From positions 156,495 through 220,494 of the forward strand of contig JAFSZY010000014.1 of NCBI GenBank assembly GCA_017458845.1: DNA of 64,000 nt, given 5' to 3'. The position numbers were made by a program, and so were the translations under genes. The stretch is from Ruminococcus sp. Its GTDB lineage: Bacteria > Bacillota > Clostridia > Oscillospirales > Acutalibacteraceae. Shown piece by piece: positions 45,289 through 53,787 of the stretch; position 1 is the first letter of the stretch; each line of letters opens with the position of its first letter. The notes below the pieces were generated by a model. The model was given only the letters and a program-made list of their open reading frames with translations. It searched no databases and had not been told where the DNA came from.

Positions 45289-46767
45289 TTAAAGAATAAT
45301 ACAAATAAGTCCGTTGCAACCGTTATTTATTATTTTTTCTATTGTCTCCCCTATTTTTGCTCTGGCATCGGACGGCATACGATAAAGCTTATTGTGAAGC
45401 CCTTCGTTTACCAGCTCGTGAACGCTCTTGCCAAAAATATTGGATTCCCAAATCTTAATCGGGTTTTCCTCAAATTCTTTGAGCATATAAGCAACAAGCT
45501 CCTGGCTCTGCTGTTCAGAGCCGACAATCGGAGTAACCTCAGTTTTTGTATTCACCTTCATCATATGAATAGACGGCGCGGATGCTCTTAATCTTATGCC
45601 GTATTTACCCGACTGTTTAATAATTTGCGGCTCTTCAAGCGTAAGCTCCTCAATAGTAGGCATTACTATTCCGTAGCCTGTATCCTGAACCTGCTGATAC
45701 GCCGCGGCGATTTTGTCAAACTCTTTTTGTTTATTTGACAAATCTGTAATACAATCCATTAACGAACACTCATCGTTAATTTTCAGCCCTGTGCGTTCTG
45801 ATAACACTTCATAGAATAAGTTTGACGGAATCGCGATAGATACGCTCGCCTGTCCCCTGCCTAAATTCAAATCGGACAGTCTGCTGTACTCAATGTACTC
45901 ACAATCGGCAATTTCGTTGAGAGCGTCCTGTACCTGACGAATCTTTTCGATTTTGGACGCGGCGGATTTTATGGACGCCATAATCTCTGTTTTAAGCTTA
46001 TGCTCAGCGGGAAGCGAAACAATCCACTTGGGAATATCAACATCAATCTCTTTTATCGGGAACTCAAAGAGCAGTTGAGCTAAAATCCTCTTAATCTCAA
46101 GCTCATCAAGCTCCATACAGTTAACGGGAACTACAGGAACCATATATTCCGCGCTTAATCTATCGGCGAGATCTTTTGCGCTGTCAGAATCCGGATTGAC
46201 ACAGTTTAGAAGCACAATAAAGGGTTTGTTAATAGCTTTGAGTTCGTTTACAACTCTTTTCTCCGCTGCAGCGTACTCTTCCCTCTCGATATCGGTAACA
46301 GAACCATCGGTTGTAATTACAAGACCGATTGTGCTGTGGTCGGTGATAACTTTCTTGGTACCGATTTCCGCAGCTTCTCCGAATGGAATTTCCTCATCGA
46401 ACCATGGGGTTTTTACCATTCGGGGATTCTCTTCCTCGATATAGCCAAGCGCGCTGTCAACTATGTATCCGACGCAATCGACCATTCTGACATTGAGATT
46501 GGCTTTGTCTGACAGAGTAATATTAATGCTTTCCTCGGGAATAAACTTTGGTTCGGTTGTCATAATTGTTCTTCCGCCGGAGCTCTGGGGAAGCTCGTCA
46601 ACCGTTCTGTTATATACTCCCTCATCACTTATATTCGGAAGGACAACCGTATCCATAAACCGTTTGATAAATGTGCTTTTACCGGTACGAACAGGTCCAA
46701 CTACACCAATATAAACATCACCGTTAGTTCGGCGTGAAATATCTTTATATACTGATCTTTCTTCCAT
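45289..46767 (-). CDS. spoIVA: Stage IV sporulation protein A (coat basement ATPase)
   Basis: A 492-aa ATPase that polymerises on the forespore surface as the base of the spore coat; same length as Bacillus SpoIVA. Walker A GPVRTGKSTFIKRF (near 25), MVDCVGYIVDSALGY (near 95) and the C-terminal membrane-targeting region LYRMPSDARAKIGE are conserved. AAGGAG with 7-nt spacing favours the second of two close ATGs (46767). It lies 12 nt downstream of a SPOCS/LysM gene and near a spoVM gene whose product anchors it in Bacillus. Confidence 0.97.
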   Translation of the reverse strand: MEERSVYKDISRRTNGDVYIGVVGPVRTGKSTFIKRFMDTVVLPNISDEGVYNRTVDELPQSSGGRTIMTTEPKFIPEESINITLSDKANLNVRMVDCVGYIVDSALGYIEEENPRMVKTPWFDEEIPFGEAAEIGTKKVITDHSTIGLVITTDGSVTDIEREEYAAAEKRVVNELKAINKPFIVLLNCVNPDSDSAKDLADRLSAEYMVPVVPVNCMELDELEIKRILAQLLFEFPIKEIDVDIPKWIVSLPAEHKLKTEIMASIKSAASKIEKIRQVQDALNEIADCEYIEYSRLSDLNLGRGQASVSIAIPSNLFYEVLSERTGLKINDECSLMDCITDLSNKQKEFDKIAAAYQQVQDTGYGIVMPTIEELTLEEPQIIKQSGKYGIRLRASAPSIHMMKVNTKTEVTPIVGSEQQSQELVAYMLKEFEENPIKIWESNIFGKSVHELVNEGLHNKLYRMPSDARAKIGETIEKIINNGCNGLICIIL

Positions 46768-46779
46768 TTTCATTCTCCT

Positions 46780-48312
46780 TTACACTGTAGGGATAAAGAG
46801 CAAGGTCGGTTCTTCAAGGGTTTCGGTGACAAGCTCGTTTTCCGAAATAATCATAGATTGTTTAGTATTGTACATTTTTGCGATATCCCAGATTTTTTCG
46901 CCGCTTTCCGCGTAATAGATGCTCAGCGCGCAGGTTTTCTTGTTAAACGGTTTTTTATCGTCAACATTAAGCGCTGAAAGCGTATTGAAGCACGTGTTTT
47001 TTTGAAGCAAATAGCTGTAATTTAACTCGCAACGAATTTCAATATCATTGTTGTCACCGAGCCTGTAGCTTATGCTGATTATTGACAAATCGGAACAAAT
47101 GACGCTGTTATACTCATCATTAAGCTCCTGTTCTTTGCACACATCAACTACTCTCTCAATATAAACAGTATCGTTATCGGAATTATATGCCAAAATTTTG
47201 ACATTGATTTTTGAGTTAATCACAAGCTTGCCGTCGGAGATATTTGTAGTGAGCGGACAAACCGAAGCGGTAAAGTCAAGTATTTCCGATATTTTGATAT
47301 CATTAAGGCTTAAAGTATCCTTATGCATAAATGAACCGCTGAGTTTCTTCGTTCCGTCGGGGATACTTATTCGCTTGAACTCGGGTTCAGAGGAAAACTC
47401 TGTATTGTAAGCGTCGGTCGCGATGGTAACCTCCTCGGTTGAATAAGCGATTATTGAAACACAAACGCGAGAGTCAACGTTTACAAGCGGATTTTCAGAC
47501 AGAATGTCCGATTTAAGGCTTAAATCCGAGGACATTACACTCAGATTCACACAAGCCTCACTATCTTCGGTAAGACCGGGACTGTCAATCACTTCAGAAA
47601 ACGGAATAATATAATCAAGGTGTTCCGTTTTACCTGTTTCTGTATCTGATATGTATAGCAGCCGCACATTGAGCTCACCGTTGAGCATAATCTTATCAGG
47701 AATAATTTTATAATCAATTAATTGTGAGTTAATATCATTATCGACAATTAGCTCAACCGCGGGTTTACCCGAAATCTGTATTTCATCCGTCACTGAAAAC
47801 TGTTCACTTGAAAGAGAGCTTAATACTGACGCGCTTATATCTTTCTTCTTAAACTCTGTATTTTCCAATTCTTCGGGACAGCCAAAAACAACGCTTCCTT
47901 TTGTGAGCACCTTAGCGTATAAGGAAAAAGCACCATGAACTGTCAATCTGCGGCGGGATAAAGCTCTGCAGTTGACATATTCACATTTTACGGAGGTGTG
48001 AACGACATAGTCTTCAGGCACATCATTTATCCTGAAAGACGCGGAGTAAGGCAAAGTTTGCTCACAAACTCTCATTCCTCCTTTTTCGCTGTCGATATAG
48101 AGAATACTGATAACAGAGTTACCCTCTACCTGAAGTTGACCCGCGCTGATATTACGGCTGAATATCTGAGGCGTTATTTTACAGCGCAATATTTTTTCGA
48201 TATCGGGACAATAGTCGGGTAATGTGAAGTCAATATCCACGGGCTGTTCGCTGACAGTGTTGAGCGCTTCCACTAGCGACGCTAAAGACTTTTGGGGAAG
48301 ATTTAATTCCAT
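46780..48312 (-). CDS. SPOCS (DUF3794) and LysM domain protein
   Basis: A 510-aa protein without signal peptide. It holds SPOCS/DUF3794 beta-rich repeats: one near residues 30-120 (PDYCPDIEKILRCKITP) and further ones near 180-280 and 310-410. The C-terminal 45 residues form a LysM domain (YYAESGEKIWDIAKMYNTKQ), a cortex/peptidoglycan-binding module used by spore coat and cortex proteins such as SafA. Placement immediately upstream of spoIVA (12 nt between the genes) implies a mother-cell coat or cortex-interface role; in clostridia this gene neighbours spoIVA regularly (from memory). Confidence 0.85.
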   Translation of the reverse strand: MELNLPQKSLASLVEALNTVSEQPVDIDFTLPDYCPDIEKILRCKITPQIFSRNISAGQLQVEGNSVISILYIDSEKGGMRVCEQTLPYSASFRINDVPEDYVVHTSVKCEYVNCRALSRRRLTVHGAFSLYAKVLTKGSVVFGCPEELENTEFKKKDISASVLSSLSSEQFSVTDEIQISGKPAVELIVDNDINSQLIDYKIIPDKIMLNGELNVRLLYISDTETGKTEHLDYIIPFSEVIDSPGLTEDSEACVNLSVMSSDLSLKSDILSENPLVNVDSRVCVSIIAYSTEEVTIATDAYNTEFSSEPEFKRISIPDGTKKLSGSFMHKDTLSLNDIKISEILDFTASVCPLTTNISDGKLVINSKINVKILAYNSDNDTVYIERVVDVCKEQELNDEYNSVICSDLSIISISYRLGDNNDIEIRCELNYSYLLQKNTCFNTLSALNVDDKKPFNKKTCALSIYYAESGEKIWDIAKMYNTKQSMIISENELVTETLEEPTLLFIPTV

Positions 48313-48380
48313 AAATTTTTCTCTCCTTTTAAAAACTACTAAATACTATTAATAAAAGGACAAATTTAGAACCCAAAAAA

Positions 48381-48405
48381 ATAAAAAAGCCTCCCGAAGG
48401 AGACT
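48381..48405 (-). terminator. Terminator after spoVM
   Basis: A 7-bp stem (AGTCTCC/GGAGGCT, one mismatch) with a TTCG loop is followed by a T-rich run on the complement, 4 nt past the spoVM stop. Confidence 0.88.
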
Positions 48406-48408
48406 CAA

Positions 48409-48501
48409 TTAATATACTTCCTTAGATAATTTTGGAATTTTAAAAAACTTCCTCAAAAAGAACGATATGAATTTCGGGTTTTCAATAAGTACAACTTTCA
48501 T
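48409..48501 (-). CDS. spoVM: SpoVM-like amphipathic spore-coat anchor peptide (30 aa)
   Basis: Frame MKVVLIENPKFISFFLRKFF... behind AGGAGGTAAAGG. Bacillus SpoVM (26 aa) has Pro9, Lys10, Phe11 and Arg17; all four are at identical positions here, within the same amphipathic-helix pattern. SpoVM recognises the convex forespore membrane and tethers SpoIVA, and spoIVA lies 1.6 kb away on the same strand. The AGGAGG overlaps the stop of the 47-aa gene upstream, suggesting coupling, and a strong terminator follows. Identification rests on motif and context. Confidence 0.85.
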   Translation of the reverse strand: MKVVLIENPKFISFFLRKFFKIPKLSKEVY

Positions 48502-48504
48502 CCT

Positions 48505-48648
48505 TTACCTCCTGCATAGTAATAAAGCTAAAACTATCACGGTGACTAAGGATACTATCAGGACCCACTTGCACGGCAGAATTGTCGCAATCAGCAATCC
48601 GACGCCGAAAGCCAGCGCCAGTGAGATTTGTTGTCGATAAGTATACAT
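48505..48648 (-). CDS. Small two-helix membrane protein (47 aa) upstream of spoVM
   Basis: Frame MYTYRQQISLALAFGVGLLI... with AGGGTGATTAA before the ATG and a stop inside the spoVM ribosome binding site. Two hydrophobic stretches (about residues 8-24 and 28-44) meet at PCKW and the end is CRR. No family recognised. Co-transcription with spoVM suggests a forespore-membrane role (inference). Confidence 0.65.
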   Translation of the reverse strand: MYTYRQQISLALAFGVGLLIATILPCKWVLIVSLVTVIVLALLLCRR

Positions 48649-48698
48649 TTAATCACCCTTTAGCATAATATACCGAAAACATAAATGTGTTACCGATA

Positions 48699-48727
48699 TT
48701 GCAAAAGACTGTAAAAAGCGTTATAAT
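48699..48727 (+). promoter_or_regulatory. Promoter of the pseudouridine synthase gene
   Basis: -35 TTGCAA (48699-48704), 17-bp spacer, -10 TATAAT (48722-48727). Confidence 0.82.
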
Positions 48728-48754
48728 CAGCATATCAGACTAACGAGGTAAGGT

Positions 48755-49699
48755 ATGAGAACTATTGAAATAAAAGAAAACGACGGCGGTCAGAGGCTTG
48801 ATAAATATCTGAGCAAGAGATTCAAGACTATGCCCAAGTCGTTAATGTACAAATATATACGCACAAAATATATCAAGCTTAACGGCAGAAAATGCGACAA
48901 AGCCGACTTTATAAAAACGGGCGATGTTCTGACGCTTTACATAAAGGATGAGTTCTTTGAGGAAAATCCCGACAAAGAATATGAATTCACAAAGGCTCCT
49001 TATAAGCTTGATATAATCTACGAAGATGAGAACATAATACTCATTGATAAGAAACCCGGGGTAATTGTTCATCAGGACAAAAGCTATCATTTTGATTGTC
49101 TGGTAATGAGAGTTCAGCACTATCTATATAAAAAAGGAGAGTATAATCCCGACGAAGAAAAAGCGTTTACTCCCGCTCTTGTGAATCGGATTGATCGCAA
49201 TACCGGCGGAATAGTTATAGCGGCAAAAAACGCTGAGGCGCTGAGAATACTGAACGGAAAAATTAAAACCCGTGAGGTTGAAAAATATTATCTTGCCCTG
49301 CTCTGCGGCAAACCCAAATACGACAGCGGAATAATGAGGGATTATCTCATCAAAAACAATTCAACAAACAAGGTTAAAATCTTTAAAAAGCCTGTTGAAA
49401 ACTCAAAAGAAATAATTACAGAATATAGAATCCTTGAAACCGACGGCAAAAAAACGCTCGCCGAAATCAAGCTTCACACGGGAAGAACACATCAGATAAG
49501 AGCACATATGGCGTTCATCGGGTGTCCTCTGGTCGGCGACAGTAAATATGGAAAAAACAAAAAGAATTTTATAAATGACAAATATCAATCGCTGTACGCT
49601 TATAAGATAAGGTTCAATTTTAAAACAGACGCGGGCAAGCTGAATTATCTTAATGAAAAAGAATTTGAAACGGATAATATATGGTTCCTGAAAAGTTAA
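48755..49699 (+). CDS. RluA-family pseudouridine synthase
   Basis: A 314-aa RNA pseudouridine synthase. N-terminal S4 domain (residues 10-70, GGQRLDKYLSKRFKTMPKS), then the catalytic domain with ALVNRIDRNTGGIVIAAK (near 150; catalytic Asp in the RxDxxT-like RIDRNTGG) and HTGRTHQIRAHMAFIGCPLVGD (near 243). Target site cannot be assigned. Isolated between divergent and convergent neighbours. Confidence 0.93.
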   Translation: MRTIEIKENDGGQRLDKYLSKRFKTMPKSLMYKYIRTKYIKLNGRKCDKADFIKTGDVLTLYIKDEFFEENPDKEYEFTKAPYKLDIIYEDENIILIDKKPGVIVHQDKSYHFDCLVMRVQHYLYKKGEYNPDEEKAFTPALVNRIDRNTGGIVIAAKNAEALRILNGKIKTREVEKYYLALLCGKPKYDSGIMRDYLIKNNSTNKVKIFKKPVENSKEIITEYRILETDGKKTLAEIKLHTGRTHQIRAHMAFIGCPLVGDSKYGKNKKNFINDKYQSLYAYKIRFNFKTDAGKLNYLNEKEFETDNIWFLKS

Positions 49700-49722
49700 A
49701 GGGTGGCAAACGCCACCCTTTT
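49698..49722. terminator. Bidirectional terminator between the synthase gene and plsY
   Basis: A 10-bp stem (AAAGGGTGGC/GCCACCCTTT) with a 4-nt loop; arms overlap both stop codons. Confidence 0.88.
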
Positions 49723-50356
49723 ATGCTGTCTTTTTACTTTTAAGTGAAAACTTTGATTCCGTACCGTTCTTTAGATTGATATAATTCGGATAATGACGAA
49801 CTATTACCAAAAGAGCTGAAACAGCGCACAAAATCTCAACCCAGCCTGAAGAGGGTCCGAGGAAGAAAAGAATAATCGGACAGGAAAGCGCCGCCATACA
49901 TGACGCAACCGACATATACTTAAATACGAAAAGCACTACAAAGAATATGAGCATAGCGAGAACCGCCATTCTCCAATCGACAAACCATGTAGTGGCAAAG
50001 CCTGCCATAAAGGCTTTGCCGCCCTTGAATTTGTACCATACAGGGAAACAATGGCCCAGCATACAGAACAAGCCGGAATATGCAGCTCCAAACTGCCACA
50101 TTTCAAAACGCTGTCCAAATACAAAAGCGGATACAAAAACAGGCAACGCGGTCTTGAATACATCGATGAGTATTACCGACCATGATATAAAACCGTTGCC
50201 GTATACACGCTTAAAGTTTGTAAAGCCGGGGTTTTTGCTGCCTTTTTCACGGATATCCTCACCGTAAAAAAATTTTGAAAGAATTATCGCGCCGTTGACT
50301 CCGCCAAGCAAATAGGAAGCTATCGCGCTTATAATCATTACACTAATCATACTCAT
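49721..50356 (-). CDS. plsY: Acyl-phosphate:glycerol-3-phosphate acyltransferase PlsY
   Basis: Membrane acyltransferase that makes lysophosphatidate from acyl-phosphate, 211 aa, five or six helices. Motifs are GSKNPGFTN (family GSxNPGxTN, near 39), HCFPVWYKFKGGKA (near 103) and IVRHYPNYINL near the C-terminus. It overlaps fakB by 4 nt, so the enzyme using acyl-phosphate is encoded with the kinase system that makes it. Confidence 0.92.
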   Translation of the reverse strand: MSMISVMIISAIASYLLGGVNGAIILSKFFYGEDIREKGSKNPGFTNFKRVYGNGFISWSVILIDVFKTALPVFVSAFVFGQRFEMWQFGAAYSGLFCMLGHCFPVWYKFKGGKAFMAGFATTWFVDWRMAVLAMLIFFVVLFVFKYMSVASCMAALSCPIILFFLGPSSGWVEILCAVSALLVIVRHYPNYINLKNGTESKFSLKSKKTA

Positions 50357-51240
50357 ACGTTATACTGCTCCACGTTTTTACCAAATGAGAATATCGCAAG
50401 CGCTTCGGGACCGATAGACGCTCCGATAATAGGACCGATATATCCGATATGTGTTTCGGTATTCGGAAGCTTCTCTTTTAACATCTTTTCAAGCTCAATC
50501 GCGTCTTCCTCGGAATCAGCGTGATTGATGTAGATACACTGATTATCGGGGTCTACGATGTTGTTAACGGTAAGGTCAACAATCTCCTGCATTGAATTGA
50601 AGCGGCCTTTAGCCTTCTTAATGGGAATGTTATCTCCCTCAGTATTAGAAATGATAATGGGTTTCACCCCAAGGAGATTGCCAAAAAAAGCCGATGTCGC
50701 CTTTACTCTGCCCGCGCGCTTTAATGCGTCGAGGCTGTGAACGGTCACATACTGATTAACATTGTTGCGAATACCCTTAACGTTCTCGGCAATTTCATCA
50801 GCGTTCATACCCTCTGCTCTGAACTGAGACGCTTTTACAGCCAAAGCGCCCTCTCCCATACAGGCGTTAAGGGAATTAATACAATGTATTTTTCTGTCGG
50901 GATACTTTTTTAGTAGGTCTTTCGCGACAACCTTGCCCATCTCTACGGAGCCCGAAAGCTTTGAGGAGCAGCCGATATACACGATATCATAGCCTTGATC
51001 AAGAACCTTAGTGAATTCTGCTTCGAATTCCTGTGAAGGTACCTGAGTTGTTGTGATACGCTCGCCGTTTCTCATAATGTCATAAAACTTTTGGGGAGTG
51101 TACTCAACCCAGTCAAGATTGGCTTCCTTTTCTTCTCCATTATATACTGTGTTCATTTTGACATATTCAATGTCATATTTATCGCGCAGCTCCTTGGAAA
51201 GATCGGAGCAAGAATCTGTAAAAATCTTTACTTTTTCCAT
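50353..51240 (-). CDS. DegV-family fatty-acid-binding protein (FakB) beside FakA
   Basis: About 295 aa, DegV fold: FTDSCSDLSKELRDKY at the N-terminus, GCSSKLSGSVEMGK (near 93) and GPIIGASIGPEALAIF at the end. Compared with the first DegV protein at 2646 the ligand loops differ (SKLSGS versus SALSGT), so acyl preference may differ. AAAGGTGATAAAA sets the start at 51240. It lies 17 nt after fakA and overlaps plsY. Confidence 0.92.
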   Translation of the reverse strand: MEKVKIFTDSCSDLSKELRDKYDIEYVKMNTVYNGEEKEANLDWVEYTPQKFYDIMRNGERITTTQVPSQEFEAEFTKVLDQGYDIVYIGCSSKLSGSVEMGKVVAKDLLKKYPDRKIHCINSLNACMGEGALAVKASQFRAEGMNADEIAENVKGIRNNVNQYVTVHSLDALKRAGRVKATSAFFGNLLGVKPIIISNTEGDNIPIKKAKGRFNSMQEIVDLTVNNIVDPDNQCIYINHADSEEDAIELEKMLKEKLPNTETHIGYIGPIIGASIGPEALAIFSFGKNVEQYNV

Positions 51241-51257
51241 TTTTATCACCTTTCAAA

Positions 51258-52898
51258 TTACTCCAGAACCAAAATATAATCGTAAATCGGCTGTCCGCCG
51301 AATATAGAAACTATTTCTGTACGTCTGTACTTAGCTCTTAACATTTTTTCTACTTCACGACAGTCGTCCTCGCTGACAGAGTCGCCGTAAATCACGAGCA
51401 TAATATCATAACGTGAAGCGTTGAGCTTCTCTGCCAGAAGCATAAGAGCGTCCTGCTTATCACCGTCATCAACAATAATTTTGTCGCCTACAAAGCCGAT
51501 ATAATCATCCTTTGTAACAGCAATACCGTCCTTCTCGGTATCCCTTACAGCTTTGGAAATCACACCGGTTACAACTGAAGAAATAATTTCCTTCTGCTCA
51601 GTGATGATATCATCCGTACTGCTTAGTGATGTGTCAAGCATTGAAATAGCGGCATAGCCCTCGCCGACAGTTTTAGTAGGAATGATTCTTATTTCAGCCT
51701 CATTGTATAAGTCAGCCGCCTGCTGAGCGCCGAGAATAATATTTCCGTTGTTGGGATAGACAAGTATTGTATCGGCGTGAATTTTTTCAAACGCTTTAAT
51801 GAAATCCTCGGTAGACGGGTTCATACTCTGACCGCCTTCAACGACAAAATCACAGCCAAGGTTGATAAATGTGTCTTTGATACCCTTTCCGCTCGCAACG
51901 CTGACAATACCGTAAGGCTTTTTGATTGCTTTCTTCTTGAAAGTCTGTTTTTTGACATTCTCAGTCTCGTTATGCTGGAGAGTCATATTCTCAATTTTCA
52001 TTGTTAAGAACTCGCCGAAATTCTGACAATAATCGAGAACTTCGCCGGGAGTCTTTGTATGAATGTGAACCTTGATAATAGTACCGTCGGCAAACGTGAC
52101 AACGGAGTCCCCTATTTCATTGAGGTGCTTTGAAAAGCCGTCGAAATCAAAGCTGTCAATATCAATCTTTGAGCTTTGAAGTCTCAACAAAAATTCAGTA
52201 CAATACCCGAATTCCAAAACACTATCGGAAGTAAACATATCAACGTCAAGCTTATGCGATGAAGCGGAAGAAGACGTAACGTGAGAAATTTCCGCGCCGT
52301 TGAGAGCGTCGTTCATTCCGTTAAAAATACATATTAATCCCGCGCCGCCGCTGTCAACAACACCGGACTCTTTGAGAACGTCAAGCAAATCGGGAGTTCT
52401 ATCGAGCGAGCGCTTAAACTCAGCGAGCAAATCCTTAAAGTAGCTTTCAAAAGTGCTGCCGCTGTTAATTCTTTCACCCGCAAACCGTACACCCTCGCGG
52501 AATACCGTAAGAATAGTTCCCTCAACCGGTTTGCTGACTGCGCCGTAACTTTCTTTGACGCCGTTATTCATAGCCAAGTCAAAGCTCTTTAAATCACAGT
52601 CGCTTATTCCTCTGAGTCCTTTCGCTATTCCGGAAAAAATCCTGGACAGTATAACCCCTGAATTCCCGCGCGCGGATAAAAGCATACCGTCAGATATATA
52701 CGCGGCTGTTTTGCCCAATTCATTTTCAGGCACAACCGACAAACCGCCCTCAGCGGTCATCAGCATATTGTCGCCTGTATCTCCGTCGGGAATCGGGAAA
52801 ACATTGAGATTATTAATGTCCTCTTTATTTTGGGCAAGATTTGCCGCGCCGGCATTAAGCATTTTAAGGAACATATTGCCGTCTAAATACTTTACCAT
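51258..52898 (-). CDS. fakA: Fatty acid kinase catalytic subunit FakA (DAK2/DegV-associated)
   Basis: About 546 aa. The N-terminal DhaL/DAK2 ATP-binding domain shows NVFPIPDGDTGDNMLMTAEGG (Asp residues for Mg-ATP) and ARGNSGVILSRIFSGIAKG; a middle domain and the C-terminal region (VYPNNGNIILGAQQAADLY, TIVPTKT-like RIIPTKTVGEGYAAI) complete the YloV architecture. It phosphorylates FakB-bound fatty acids. GGTGATTTT sets the start at 52898. Confidence 0.92.
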   Translation of the reverse strand: MVKYLDGNMFLKMLNAGAANLAQNKEDINNLNVFPIPDGDTGDNMLMTAEGGLSVVPENELGKTAAYISDGMLLSARGNSGVILSRIFSGIAKGLRGISDCDLKSFDLAMNNGVKESYGAVSKPVEGTILTVFREGVRFAGERINSGSTFESYFKDLLAEFKRSLDRTPDLLDVLKESGVVDSGGAGLICIFNGMNDALNGAEISHVTSSSASSHKLDVDMFTSDSVLEFGYCTEFLLRLQSSKIDIDSFDFDGFSKHLNEIGDSVVTFADGTIIKVHIHTKTPGEVLDYCQNFGEFLTMKIENMTLQHNETENVKKQTFKKKAIKKPYGIVSVASGKGIKDTFINLGCDFVVEGGQSMNPSTEDFIKAFEKIHADTILVYPNNGNIILGAQQAADLYNEAEIRIIPTKTVGEGYAAISMLDTSLSSTDDIITEQKEIISSVVTGVISKAVRDTEKDGIAVTKDDYIGFVGDKIIVDDGDKQDALMLLAEKLNASRYDIMLVIYGDSVSEDDCREVEKMLRAKYRRTEIVSIFGGQPIYDYILVLE

Positions 52899-53054
52899 AA
52901 AATCACCGTAAAAATACAAAAATATAGATTTTCACATATACCCTTTATATTATAATTAAAATAATAAAATAATCCATAGGCAAATTAACACAAATGTTGC
53001 GTATTTAGCTATAATTTTTGGAAATTATTCGAAATAAATCGAATAAAAAAGAAA

Positions 53055-53077
53055 AACAGACGCGTTTAGCGCCTGTT
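53055..53077 (-). terminator. Terminator of rubrerythrin
   Basis: A 9-bp stem with one mismatch (AACAGGCGC/GCGTCTGTT), followed by TTTCTTTTTT on the complement. Confidence 0.82.
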
Positions 53078-53091
53078 CCCTTACAAACACA

Positions 53092-53634
53092 TTAATAGTT
53101 TTCGGCGTGAATCTCAAAGAATGAACGAGGATGGTTACAAGTAGGACAAACATCGGGAGCCTCTGTACCTACTACAATATGTCCGCAGTTGCGGCATTCC
53201 CAAACCTTGACTTCACTCTTCTTGAACACTTCCTGCATTTCTACGTTTTTGAGTAAAGCTCTGTAACGCTCTTCGTGCATTTTCTCAATAGCCGCTACAC
53301 GTCTGAATTTTTGAGCAAGATCTATAAAGCCCTCTTCCTCAGCGGTTTTGGCGAAGCCTTCGTACATATCGGTCCACTCGTAGTTTTCACCGTTAGCGGC
53401 TGCTTCAAGATTCTCAGCTGTAGAGCCGATACCGTTGAGCTCCTTGAACCAGAGTTTGGCGTGTTCCTTCTCGTTATCGGCAGTTTTGAGGAAAAGCGCG
53501 GAAATTTGCTCAAATCCTTCCTTTTTCGCTTTTGAAGCAAAGTAGGTGTATTTATTCCTTGCCTGAGATTCACCCGCGAAAGCAGCCTCAAGATTTTTTT
53601 CGGTTTGTGTACCTTTATAGGGATTGTTTGCCAT
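53092..53634 (-). CDS. rbr: Rubrerythrin
   Basis: A peroxide-reducing diiron protein for oxidative stress in anaerobes, 180 aa. The ferritin-like domain (residues 10-140) has the ligand sets [22 protein letters not shown] and IEKMHEERY; the C-terminal rubredoxin site is [10 protein letters not shown]...[12 protein letters not shown]. All metal ligands appear present. Monocistronic; an 18-bp direct repeat lies directly upstream. Confidence 0.96.
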   Translation of the reverse strand: MANNPYKGTQTEKNLEAAFAGESQARNKYTYFASKAKKEGFEQISALFLKTADNEKEHAKLWFKELNGIGSTAENLEAAANGENYEWTDMYEGFAKTAEEEGFIDLAQKFRRVAAIEKMHEERYRALLKNVEMQEVFKKSEVKVWECRNCGHIVVGTEAPDVCPTCNHPRSFFEIHAENY

Positions 53635-53646
53635 TATTATCTCTCC

Positions 53647-53681
53647 TTAAACAATACTATTTTTTAAACAATACTATTTTT
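53647..53681. repeat. Two 18-bp direct repeats upstream of rubrerythrin
   Basis: TTAAACAATACTATTTTT occurs at 53647-53664 and 53664-53681. Each copy contains the small palindrome AATACTATT; they cover the ribosome binding site region and the expected leader of rbr, where a repressor could act. Confidence 0.6.
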
Positions 53682-53787
53682 AATATAAAACAAATTAAAA
53701 TAAATATACGGAATATAATGTAGTTTTTTATATAAACACAGTATAGATAATACCGAGCGGTGTTTTATGAACACTCTTATGTGTTAG

